Below, piece by piece: positions 1 through 5,281 of a DNA stretch of 5,281 nucleotides; position 1 is the stretch's first letter; every line of letters begins with the position of its first letter. The position numbers and the translations under genes are program-made. Origin of the DNA: CAG-390 sp051867815 (lineage in GTDB: Bacteria > Bacillota > Clostridia > Oscillospirales > CAG-272); the NCBI GenBank assembly GCA_051867815.1, contig JBJDZD010000138.1, positions 1 to 5,281 on the forward strand. The letters are read 5' to 3'. The notes under the pieces were generated by a model that was not told where the DNA came from, searched no databases, and saw nothing but the letters and a program-made list of their open reading frames with translations.

Positions 1-464
1 GAGCAAACGCCGCAGCCTACGCAGTCGAAGGACTCCTCTGCACATTTCTCAAATTCTCCGCGCTGAGCGTACGCTATGTACTGCATAACGTTGAGGCCCT
101 GAGTGCATGCCTTGGTGCAGGCATTGCATCCGATGCAGCTGTAGATCTCGGGGTAAAGCTCCATCATGACCTGCTGGTTGGGGCGGAGGTCTTTGATCTC
201 GTAGGTTCTCTTATCCGTGGGGAAGAAGGGGATGCTTGCAACGTACATACCTTCCTGAACCTGGGTCTGGCAGGCAAGGCAGGTCTTAAGCTCATTGTCG
301 CCCTTAATTCTGTAGATCGTTGCGCAAGCACCGCAGAAGCCGTGGCGGCAACCGCAACCTCTCTTGAGGGTGTAGCCTGCATATTCCATTGCCGTCATGA
401 TCGTGAGGTCTGCGGGGACGCTGTATTTCTTGCCGAAGAAATACACATTAACCATATTTTCCAT
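1..464 (-). CDS. SdhB/FrdB-like [2Fe-2S] ferredoxin fused to 4Fe-4S motifs (3' end outside window)
   Basis: I translated this frame by hand: it runs open to base 1, giving 154 residues and part of a Ser codon. Residues 1-80 resemble the [2Fe-2S] domain of succinate dehydrogenase/fumarate reductase iron-sulfur subunits, with CRHGFCGAC (39-47) and the fourth ligand in CLAC (62 or 65); C37 is an extra cysteine. Next come CIGCNACTKACTQGLNV (110-126), with Thr rather than Pro after the last Cys, and the start of a second motif, CVGCGVCS (148 onward). The spacing between the two [4Fe-4S] motifs (38 residues) is shorter than the spacing in SdhB and is closer to RnfC or HdrC/GlpC-like dicluster proteins, so this is a hybrid-looking protein rather than a standard SdhB. 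The ATG at 464 follows an AAAGGA site by 12 bases. In-frame ATGs at 485 and 455 are alternatives; 485 has no site of its own because AAAGGA lies inside that reading. The gene follows flxA after 39 bases in the same orientation, so it probably belongs to the operon as an electron acceptor or exit subunit. The missing C-terminus should decide the family. Confidence 0.88.
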   Translation of the reverse strand, partial: MENMVNVYFFGKKYSVPADLTIMTAMEYAGYTLKRGCGCRHGFCGACATIYRIKGDNELKTCLACQTQVQEGMYVASIPFFPTDKRTYEIKDLRPNQQVMMELYPEIYSCIGCNACTKACTQGLNVMQYIAYAQRGEFEKCAEESFDCVGCGVC

Positions 465-476
465 ATTCGGTTTTAT

Positions 477-482
477 TCCTTT
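477..482 (-). promoter_or_regulatory. Ribosome binding site of the SdhB/FrdB-like gene
   Basis: AAAGGA lies 12 bases before the ATG at 464. It favours that start over the in-frame ATGs at 485 (which would place this site inside the coding sequence) and 455 (21 bases away). The spacing is a little long, so the start call is moderate. Confidence 0.6.
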
Positions 483-503
483 CATTAATTCAATATCAGT
501 AGA

Positions 504-1400
504 TTAATACTCGTTGGGCAGCTCGTCGATCTCATCGAAGCGGAATACCGGGCCGTCCTTGCAGACGTATTTTGAGCCGATATTGCATCTTCCGCACTTA
601 CCGACGCCGCACTTCATGCGAAGCTCAAGCGTGGAGTAGATCTGTGTTTTCGGAACGCCCATTTCGCCGAGCGCCGAAAGAACGAACTTGATCATGATGG
701 GGGGGCCGCATATCAGGGAGATCGTATTGATTCCAAACTCGACCTGACCCTCCTTGCCCAGTTCTCCGACGTAGGTGGGAACGAAGCCGACGTGGCCATT
801 CCAGCCCTCCTGCTCACGGTCGATGGTGAGGTGGACGTTTACACCCTCGGTGTTCATCCAGACCTCCCTTATCTCCTTGAGCTGAACGAGGTCGTCGGCG
901 GAGCGGGAGCCGTAGATGATATCGACCTTGCCGTAGTCCGCTCTGTTGTCGATAACGTAGTTAATTACCGAGCGCAGGGGGGCAAGTCCGATACCGCCGG
1001 CAATGAACACGAGATCCTTGCCCTTGAGAACGGTATCAACCGGGAAATTGTTGCCGTACGGGCCGCGAACCGTTATCTGGTCGCCGACATTTAAGCTGTG
1101 GAGCTGCTCTGTGAGCATTCCGCATCTCTTGATACTGAATTCCTGATATTCCTTGTTCGTGGGAGAGGACGTAATGGAGAACATTCCTTCGCTTACGCCG
1201 GGGATGCAGAGCATTGCGCACTGGCCGGGCATGTGCTCGAAGAGCTTGCCGCCCTCGGGAGCATTAACGCGGAAGGTCTTAACATCGGGGGTCTCCTCAC
1301 GGATGTCGGTGATAACACCGACCATGGGAATCAGAGTGTCGTGCTTGAAGCCGGGGAAGCAGGTACACTCGTGGTCGTGGTTGTGCTCGTGGTTGCTCAT
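504..1400 (-). CDS. flxA: FlxA-like FAD/NAD(P)H-binding oxidoreductase subunit with C-terminal [2Fe-2S] cluster
   Basis: This is the pyridine-nucleotide entry point of the complex, 298 residues long, of the ferredoxin-NADP+ reductase / PyrK / AsrB superfamily. After residue 27 a beta-barrel FAD domain contains DIREETPDVKTFRV (32-45), MPGQ (57-60), FSITSSP (74-80) and GPYGNNFP (113-120). The nucleotide domain has IAGGIGLAPLRSV (133-145), IYGSRS (162-167) and CGPPIMI (231-237). A PyrK/AsrB-type [2Fe-2S] motif closes it: C264, C269, C272 and C280 (C-x4-C-x2-C-x7-C). Unusual is the first 26 residues, a His/Cys-rich leader with HEHNHDHECTC at 4-14 ahead of the barrel. The ATG at 1400 overlaps the flxB stop as ATGA and has an AAGGGAG site 10 bases upstream, so the leader is probably translated; the internal Met26 would give a protein starting right at the barrel but has a poorer context. 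Preference for NADH or NADPH cannot be read reliably. Other family readings are AsrB or HydG; the operon favours FlxA. Confidence 0.92.
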   Translation of the reverse strand: MSNHEHNHDHECTCFPGFKHDTLIPMVGVITDIREETPDVKTFRVNAPEGGKLFEHMPGQCAMLCIPGVSEGMFSITSSPTNKEYQEFSIKRCGMLTEQLHSLNVGDQITVRGPYGNNFPVDTVLKGKDLVFIAGGIGLAPLRSVINYVIDNRADYGKVDIIYGSRSADDLVQLKEIREVWMNTEGVNVHLTIDREQEGWNGHVGFVPTYVGELGKEGQVEFGINTISLICGPPIMIKFVLSALGEMGVPKTQIYSTLELRMKCGVGKCGRCNIGSKYVCKDGPVFRFDEIDELPNEY

Positions 1401-2431
1401 TTGTCACTCTCTCCCTTCTCGGCAAAAGCCTTGATTACCTTGACGATATTGAGGGAAGCGGGGCACTTGTCAACGCAGCGTCCGCATCCAACGCAGGAAT
1501 ACATACCGTCGTTATTTGCAGGGAAATAGACGAGCTTGTGCATGAATCTCTGTCTGAATCTCTGCATCTGGCTGTTACGGTTGTTACCGTGAGCCATCAT
1601 GGTAAAATCGGAATACATGCAGGAATCCCAGCAGCGATAACGCTGAACGCCGTTTCCTGTGTTGTAGTCCTTAATATCATAGCACTGGCAGGTGGGGCAC
1701 ACGAACGTGCATGTTCCGCAAGCCAAACAGGGCTTATAAAGCTCCTCCCAAACGGGAGAATTGAACTTCTCGGTGAGAACGTCTCCGCCCCAACCCTCAA
1801 GAGAGAGGTCGGAATAGGGGAGCTTCTCAACTATTGCGCGGACTGCGCTCTTCTCTGCCTCGACCTTTGCCTCGTCGGCTTCGGTGAGGAGGGACTTAAC
1901 TGCCTCGGTCAGCTTCTCGCCCTTTTCGGTGAGAGCCTTCCAATAAAGCTCGCCCTCGATGAGCCAAGTTGCAACGTCCGCCGCAGGTTCGGTGCAATCA
2001 ACGCCGAAGACCTTGCAGAAGCAGCTCTCCTCCGGCTCGTGGCAGGCAAGGGCAACGATAGTGCCGTGCGCGCGGCGAGCCGCATAGAAGCTGTCAACGG
2101 GGTCGGAGAGGAACACGCGATCAAGAACCTCGAGGCCCTTGATGTCACACGCCTTCATGCCGAAAACGACGAAAGGCTCATCCGTAAGCTTCTCGGGGGT
2201 GATCTTTATCTGCTTGCCTTCATTTCGGCAGGTGTAAAGCGTTTCGCTCTGGGGGAAGAAAACGTCCTTGGGGGACTTGACGGTCTTAAGGGTGTCAATA
2301 TCCCAATTTGCGCCTTCCTCGTAAGCGGCAAAGTTGGTTTGACCGGCAACCGATACGGGCAGGTAAAGCTCGCCGGATTCTTTAATGAGGGCGAATAAGG
2401 ACGCCAGATTTTCTTTTGCTATCTTGTACAT
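1397..2431 (-). CDS. flxB: FlxB-like iron-sulfur subunit (AsrA / sulfhydrogenase beta family)
   Basis: This 344-residue protein belongs with anaerobic sulfite reductase subunit A and the beta subunit of archaeal sulfhydrogenases, which pass electrons from a FAD/NAD(P)H subunit to the next partner. The N-terminal domain shows the family features GMKACDIKGLEVLDRVF (91-107), the paired arginines at 119-120, VALACHEP (126-133) and CFCKVFGVDC (137-146), which supply cysteines in addition to the canonical ferredoxin motifs. A Glu/Lys/Ala-rich, probably helical linker covers about 165-205. The C-terminal part has CLACGTCTFVCPTCQCYDI (235-253), CWDSC (267-271), an Arg-rich RFRQRFMHKL stretch (291-300) and CVGCGRCVDKCPASLNI (313-329). 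The start lies 4 bases after the flxC stop, with a GGGGAG site that runs up to that stop and sits 7 bases from the ATG. The stop overlaps the flxA start as ATGA. The pairing with a FAD/NAD(P)H subunit immediately downstream is the same arrangement seen in asrAB and hydBG, so a stable FlxA-FlxB unit is likely. AsrA of a true sulfite reductase is less likely because no AsrC is seen and HdrA/FlxD lead the operon. Confidence 0.9.
   Translation of the reverse strand: MYKIAKENLASLFALIKESGELYLPVSVAGQTNFAAYEEGANWDIDTLKTVKSPKDVFFPQSETLYTCRNEGKQIKITPEKLTDEPFVVFGMKACDIKGLEVLDRVFLSDPVDSFYAARRAHGTIVALACHEPEESCFCKVFGVDCTEPAADVATWLIEGELYWKALTEKGEKLTEAVKSLLTEADEAKVEAEKSAVRAIVEKLPYSDLSLEGWGGDVLTEKFNSPVWEELYKPCLACGTCTFVCPTCQCYDIKDYNTGNGVQRYRCWDSCMYSDFTMMAHGNNRNSQMQRFRQRFMHKLVYFPANNDGMYSCVGCGRCVDKCPASLNIVKVIKAFAEKGESDK
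1411..1417 (-). promoter_or_regulatory. Ribosome binding site of flxA
   Basis: AAGGGAG lies 10 bases before the ATG at 1400. Together with the ATGA overlap with the flxB stop it argues that the His/Cys-rich leader of FlxA is really translated rather than being a start-site error. Confidence 0.75.
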
Positions 2432-2435
2432 CTGT

Positions 2436-3419
2436 TTACTCCCCTTTCGATCTCTTATTGACGATCGACGGCTCGGCGTCGTTCATATCGAAGTTTACGA
2501 GGGGCGCGCGGCTTCCCGCCTCGGCACCTGCAACGTACTCGCCGTAGATCTCGTTGATATCCTTGATAAACTTGCGGTTGAAAAGGTGGAGCGGAATGCC
2601 CTGGGGGCATACTCTGCTGCACTCGCCGCAGTCGGTACATCTGCCGGCAACGTGGAAGGCGCGGATGATGTGGAACATCTTTTCCTCGAAGGAATCAACG
2701 TTTGCCTTCTGTGCGGAATCGAACTTGGTGCTGTCAAATACGCACTTGCGGCAGCTGCAAGCAGGGCAGACGTTTCTGCAGGCATTGCAACGGATGCACT
2801 TGCTCAGCTCCGCCTTGAAGAAGGCGAATTTCTCAGCCGGACTCATTGCCTCGATGCGCTCGACCTCTGCAAAGCGTTCGGCGTCGACGGTGTCCTTCGA
2901 TTCGCCGATAAGCTCGTCGTAAACCATATGCTCCTTGCCCTTGCAAACATGGCAACGCTCAAGCATGCCGTCCTTGTAAGCGCAAGTCCTTTCGCCGTAA
3001 ACGGTATCGAGCTTAAGCTCCTCGCAGGGGTCGCTCATCTCGGCACCGGAAACGGCAAGGATTCCCTTGATACCGGTCTTTTTGATCTTTTCGATGTCCA
3101 GCTTGCCCTTACAGCCCACGCCGATGATGTATGCCTTATCTCTGTCAACTCTGTGCTCAGTAAGGAGCTGGTTGAAGGAGTATGTATCGCAGGGCTTGAG
3201 GAAAACGAGGGTCTTGCCCTCAAGCTTGGAGGCCTCGATCATGTACTTGGAGAGGTTTGCGCCGCAGAAGCCGTTGTAAACGAATTTTTCAAGGCTTTCC
3301 GCAGTCTCGAAATATGCAGGCTCGGGGTTGTATGGCATATCACCGAGCTTCCAGCCGAGCACTCTTGCGACGGTACCGTCCGCAAGCAGCTCTTTTGCGC
3401 GTGTGATCAGTTCTTGCAT
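2436..3419 (-). CDS. flxC: FlxC-like iron-sulfur electron-transfer subunit (FrhB/FdhB-related N-terminus, C-terminal 4Fe-4S dicluster)
   Basis: This 327-residue protein is a relay in the Flx complex. The N-terminal ~200 residues look like the domain of F420-hydrogenase/formate-dehydrogenase beta subunits and carry LKPCDTYSF (74-82), the IIGVGCKG segment (98-105) and further cysteines at 132, 146, 156 and 159 (CHVC). The C-terminal part holds two [4Fe-4S] motifs: CIRCNACRNVCPACSCRKC (208-226), in which the usual C-x2-C-x2-C-x3-CP is extended by three more cysteines, and CTDCGECSRVCPQGIPLH (261-278). The last ~45 residues are hydrophilic with no cysteine. The start overlaps flxD by 13 bases and has a G-rich GGGGGA site 6 bases upstream. 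No flavin motif is obvious in the sequence, although some members of the wider FrhB family bind FAD, so a second flavin cannot be excluded. Assignment to FlxC rather than to another beta-subunit relative rests on the gene order HdrA-D-C-B-A and on the motifs. The exact electron path is inferred. Confidence 0.88.
   Translation of the reverse strand: MQELITRAKELLADGTVARVLGWKLGDMPYNPEPAYFETAESLEKFVYNGFCGANLSKYMIEASKLEGKTLVFLKPCDTYSFNQLLTEHRVDRDKAYIIGVGCKGKLDIEKIKKTGIKGILAVSGAEMSDPCEELKLDTVYGERTCAYKDGMLERCHVCKGKEHMVYDELIGESKDTVDAERFAEVERIEAMSPAEKFAFFKAELSKCIRCNACRNVCPACSCRKCVFDSTKFDSAQKANVDSFEEKMFHIIRAFHVAGRCTDCGECSRVCPQGIPLHLFNRKFIKDINEIYGEYVAGAEAGSRAPLVNFDMNDAEPSIVNKRSKGE
2439..2444 (-). promoter_or_regulatory. 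Ribosome binding site of flxB
   Basis: GGGGAG ends immediately before the flxC stop codon and is 7 bases from the flxB ATG. It supports the ATG at 2431 as the start. Confidence 0.75.
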
Positions 3420-3847
3420 CTCAGATCCCCCAATCTGACGTTCTCGCCCAGACCCTTGATCTTGGCAACGAAGTCGTTCATTGTATCCGAGAATTTAACG
3501 CCCTCGGCGGCGGATACCCACTCAACACGGGTCCTTCCCTTCTCAACGCCGATGTAATCGAGCATGGAGAACAGAAGAGTCATTCTTCTTCTTGCGTAGT
3601 AGTTACCCGTACTGTAATGGCAGTCGCCGGGGTGACAGCCGCAGATGATAACGCCGTCCGCGCCCTTCTCAAAGGCGCGAAGGATGAACATGGGGTTAAC
3701 GCGGCAGGAGCAGGGCACGCGGATTATCTTAACGTCCGCAGGGTAAGCAAGTCTGCTGCTTCCCGCGAGGTCCGCGCCGGCATAGCTGCACCAGTTACAG
3801 CAGAATGCAACTATCTTCGGTCTGAATTCTTCATTTTTTATCGACAT
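3407..3847 (-). CDS. flxD: FlxD/MvhD-family [2Fe-2S] protein linking the Flx module to HdrA
   Basis: This 146-residue protein is the size of the MvhD (methyl-viologen hydrogenase delta) family, which carries a [2Fe-2S] cluster and hands electrons to HdrA. Visible signatures are FCCNWCSYAGAD (15-26), the VPCSCRVNP loop (44-52), the FEKGADGV stretch (59-66) and the closing GCHPGDCHY (70-78) followed by GNYYARRR. Cysteines are at 16, 17, 20, 46, 48, 69, 71 and 76. Position 48 is Cys where I would expect Gly or another small residue in this loop. The ATG at 3847 lies inside the end of hdrA and has a strong GGAGGT site 9 bases upstream, which supports this start and translational coupling. Its place directly after hdrA and before the FlxC, FlxB and FlxA homologues argues for the FlxD role in an NAD(P)H-dependent complex; no hydrogenase large or small subunit is seen here, so MvhD of a hydrogenase is less likely. 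Confidence 0.95.
   Translation of the reverse strand: MSIKNEEFRPKIVAFCCNWCSYAGADLAGSSRLAYPADVKIIRVPCSCRVNPMFILRAFEKGADGVIICGCHPGDCHYSTGNYYARRRMTLLFSMLDYIGVEKGRTRVEWVSAAEGVKFSDTMNDFVAKIKGLGENVRLGDLRCKN
3426..3431 (-). promoter_or_regulatory. Probable ribosome binding site of flxC
   Basis: GGGGGA lies 6 bases before the flxC ATG, within the end of flxD. It is G-rich rather than the classic GGAGG, so the match is weaker, but position and the 13-base gene overlap suit coupled translation. Confidence 0.6.
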
Positions 3848-5280
3848 ATTGCGTCTACCTCCGACAAGATCTGTCTGTTAGAGAAGCCCTGAAGGTCCAT
3901 AGCTCCGGAAGGACATGCAACGGTACAAGCACCGCAGCCCTGGCAGAGCGCGCTGTTAACGACGGCTATGCGACGGGTCTCACGGATACCGTGGTCGTTG
4001 ACAAGAGTGTCCTCGTAAGAGATGGCACCGTAGGGACAAACGTTTGCACAGCTTGAGCAGCCGTTGCAGAGCAGCTGATCCGCCTTTGCGGTGCAGGGGT
4101 TGGTGGTCAGCTTATCCTTTGCAAGCAGTCCGATTGCCTTGACTGCCGCGGCACCTGCCTGAGCAACGGTCTCGGGAATGTCCTTCGGTCCCTGGCAAAC
4201 GCCGGAGAGGAAGATTCCGGCTGTGGGAGACTCGACGGGACGGAGCTTGGCATGAGCTTCGGTAAGGAAGTTGTTGGTATCGATGCTTGCGGTAAGCATG
4301 GTGGCGATCTTTCTTACGTCCTTATTAGGCTCGATAGCGGTGGCAAGCACGACCATATCCGCTTCCTTGAGTATCTGCTTGTTGTCAAGCAGATCGGAGC
4401 CTTGAACGAGTAGCTTACCGTTCGGCTGAGGAATTACCTTACCGACCTGACCCTTGATATAGTTCACACCGTACTGCTCGACCGCGCGGCGGTAGAACTC
4501 GTCAAAGTTCTTGCCGGGGGTACGAACGTCGATGTAGAATACGGTTACGTTTACGTCCGGATACTTATCGCGGATGAGCATTGCATGCTTTGCGGTATAC
4601 ATGCAGCAGATCTTGGAGCAGTAGGGCTTACCCCTCTCATCCGAGCAACGGCTTCCGACGCACTGGATGAATACGATCTCCTTGGGTGCCTTACCGTCGG
4701 AGAGGCGCTCGAGATGTCCGTGTGTGGGTCCTGCGGCGTTCATGACTCTCTCAAGCTCGAGGGAGGTGATGACGTCCTTGCTCTGATTGTATGCGTATTC
4801 GTCGTACTTATCGAGGCTGATGGTATCAAAGCCCGTTGCAACGACGATGGCACCGTACTTCTCCGTGATTATCTCGTCCTTCTGAGTGTAGTCGACGGCA
4901 CCTGCCGCACAGATCTTCTGGCACAGTCCGCACTTGCCGGTCTTGAACTTCAGGCACGCCTCCGTGTCGATTACGGGAACGTTCGGGATCGCCTGAGCGA
5001 AAGGAGTGTAGATCGCGGTTCTGGTATTGAGCGCACGGTTGAACTCGCTCGGCGACTTTCTGGAGGGGCACTTTTCCTGGCATGCGCCGCAACCGGTGCA
5101 TTTGTCCGCATCAACGTATCTTGCCTTCTTGCGGATATCGACCGTGAAGTCACCGACGAAGCCGCTGACCTTTTCGACCTCGCTGTATGTATAAATGGTA
5201 ATGTTTTCGTGAGCCGCCGCCTCAACCATCTTGGGCGTGAGGATGCATGCAGAGCAGTCGAGGGTGGGGAAGGTCTTGTC
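3838..5280 (-). CDS. hdrA: HdrA-like heterodisulfide reductase subunit A, flavin/iron-sulfur protein (5' end outside window)
   Basis: This is the electron-bifurcating flavoprotein core of Hdr-type complexes. The reading frame is open to the window edge, so the first Met visible (codon at 5229) is internal: the 17 codons before it encode the conserved HdrA stretch with C-S-A-C-I-L-T-P-K-M. About 480 residues are visible; HdrA proteins are usually around 650, so roughly the N-terminal quarter, including the first FAD-binding Rossmann motif, is missing. Numbering from the first visible residue, features are: C9/C12; an inserted ferredoxin domain with CTGCGACQEKCP (61-72) and C109/C117/C120/C124; the AIVVATGFD flavoprotein motif near 144; the HdrA signature CVGSRC...PYCSKICCMY (207-228); the GIFLSGVCQGPKDIPETVAQAG segment near 355-376; and a C-terminal 2[4Fe-4S] ferredoxin (C405/408/411/415 and C446/449/452/456). 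Ligands in the inserted and terminal ferredoxins are intact, though Ala replaces the usual Pro after C124. The stop overlaps the flxD start by 10 bases. By homology it splits electron pairs between ferredoxin and a thiol/disulfide or other high-potential acceptor. The family assignment is very secure; the physiological acceptor is not. Confidence 0.96.
   Translation of the reverse strand, partial: DKTFPTLDCSACILTPKMVEAAAHENITIYTYSEVEKVSGFVGDFTVDIRKKARYVDADKCTGCGACQEKCPSRKSPSEFNRALNTRTAIYTPFAQAIPNVPVIDTEACLKFKTGKCGLCQKICAAGAVDYTQKDEIITEKYGAIVVATGFDTISLDKYDEYAYNQSKDVITSLELERVMNAAGPTHGHLERLSDGKAPKEIVFIQCVGSRCSDERGKPYCSKICCMYTAKHAMLIRDKYPDVNVTVFYIDVRTPGKNFDEFYRRAVEQYGVNYIKGQVGKVIPQPNGKLLVQGSDLLDNKQILKEADMVVLATAIEPNKDVRKIATMLTASIDTNNFLTEAHAKLRPVESPTAGIFLSGVCQGPKDIPETVAQAGAAAVKAIGLLAKDKLTTNPCTAKADQLLCNGCSSCANVCPYGAISYEDTLVNDHGIRETRRIAVVNSALCQGCGACTVACPSGAMDLQGFSNRQILSEVDAICR
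3857..3862 (-). promoter_or_regulatory. Ribosome binding site of flxD
   Basis: GGAGGT on the minus strand, 9 bases before the flxD ATG and inside the last codons of hdrA. It is the strongest Shine-Dalgarno match in the window, and it fixes the flxD start despite the 10-base overlap with hdrA. Confidence 0.85.
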
Positions 5281-5281
5281 G

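Noticed and set aside
164..382. 72-codon minus-strand frame inside the SdhB/FrdB-like gene
   Set aside because: It is an out-of-frame shadow; the true frame over these bases carries the [2Fe-2S] cysteine motif.
471..493. Possible promoter before the SdhB/FrdB-like gene (TTGAAT on the minus strand)
   Set aside because: The sequence about 17 bases downstream is CCGAAT, a poor -10 element, and it overlaps the region of the start codon. The gap is too short to carry a convincing promoter.
1098..1529. Plus-strand frame of 143 codons opposite the flxA/flxB junction
   Set aside because: Its Val/Leu-rich end near residues 93-101 looks like a membrane segment but is just the complement of the His-rich FlxA leader. 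It spans a real gene boundary and has no family features.
1538..2398. Open frame of 286 codons on the plus strand opposite flxB
   Set aside because: It is the same kind of antisense shadow, with no recognisable motif and no good ribosome binding context, lying wholly within flxB.
2385..3557. Open frame of 390 codons on the plus strand opposite flxC
   Set aside because: It lies antisense to a gene with clear iron-sulfur motifs, crosses two gene borders, and its translation shows no domain signature. Long antisense frames are expected opposite GC-biased genes that avoid certain codons.
5227..5229. ATG at 5229 as the start of hdrA
   Set aside because: The frame is open upstream to the window edge and encodes the conserved HdrA CSACILTPK segment, so this Met is internal and the gene is simply cut by the window.

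Overview
The window is one stretch of a single minus-strand operon, cut at both ends, with essentially every base coding. Read in the direction of transcription (from base 5281 towards base 1) it holds a heterodisulfide reductase subunit A homologue (5' end missing), an MvhD/FlxD [2Fe-2S] protein, two iron-sulfur proteins of the FlxC and FlxB kind, an FAD/NAD(P)H-binding FlxA protein, and the first 154 codons of an iron-sulfur protein with an SdhB/FrdB-like [2Fe-2S] N-terminus. The first five genes overlap by 4 to 13 bases or lie 4 bases apart. Only the sixth has a gap, 39 bases long. There are no RNA genes, mobile elements, CRISPR arrays, terminators or convincing promoters.

The set matches the FlxABCD-HdrABC type of flavin-based electron-bifurcating NADH dehydrogenase/heterodisulfide reductase known from sulfate reducers and other strict anaerobes. 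By family knowledge, FlxA takes electrons from NAD(P)H, FlxB and FlxC carry them along [4Fe-4S] clusters, FlxD passes them to HdrA, and the HdrA flavin splits them between ferredoxin and a higher-potential acceptor. All six proteins look soluble: I see no signal peptide or membrane helix, so a cytoplasmic complex is expected.

The main departure from the described operons is that HdrB and HdrC are not seen. HdrA may have them upstream, outside the window. On the downstream side the next gene is instead an SdhB/FrdB-like ferredoxin with two further [4Fe-4S] motifs. This raises the possibility that the high-potential arm goes to a fumarate-reductase-like or other flavoprotein encoded just beyond base 1. 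That is inference; the partner gene is not visible.

The organism is probably a strictly anaerobic bacterium. The fairly GC-rich coding style, strong purine-rich Shine-Dalgarno sites and operon type suit a clostridial (Firmicutes) lineage, possibly an uncultured gut or sediment one, but the taxonomic guess is weak.
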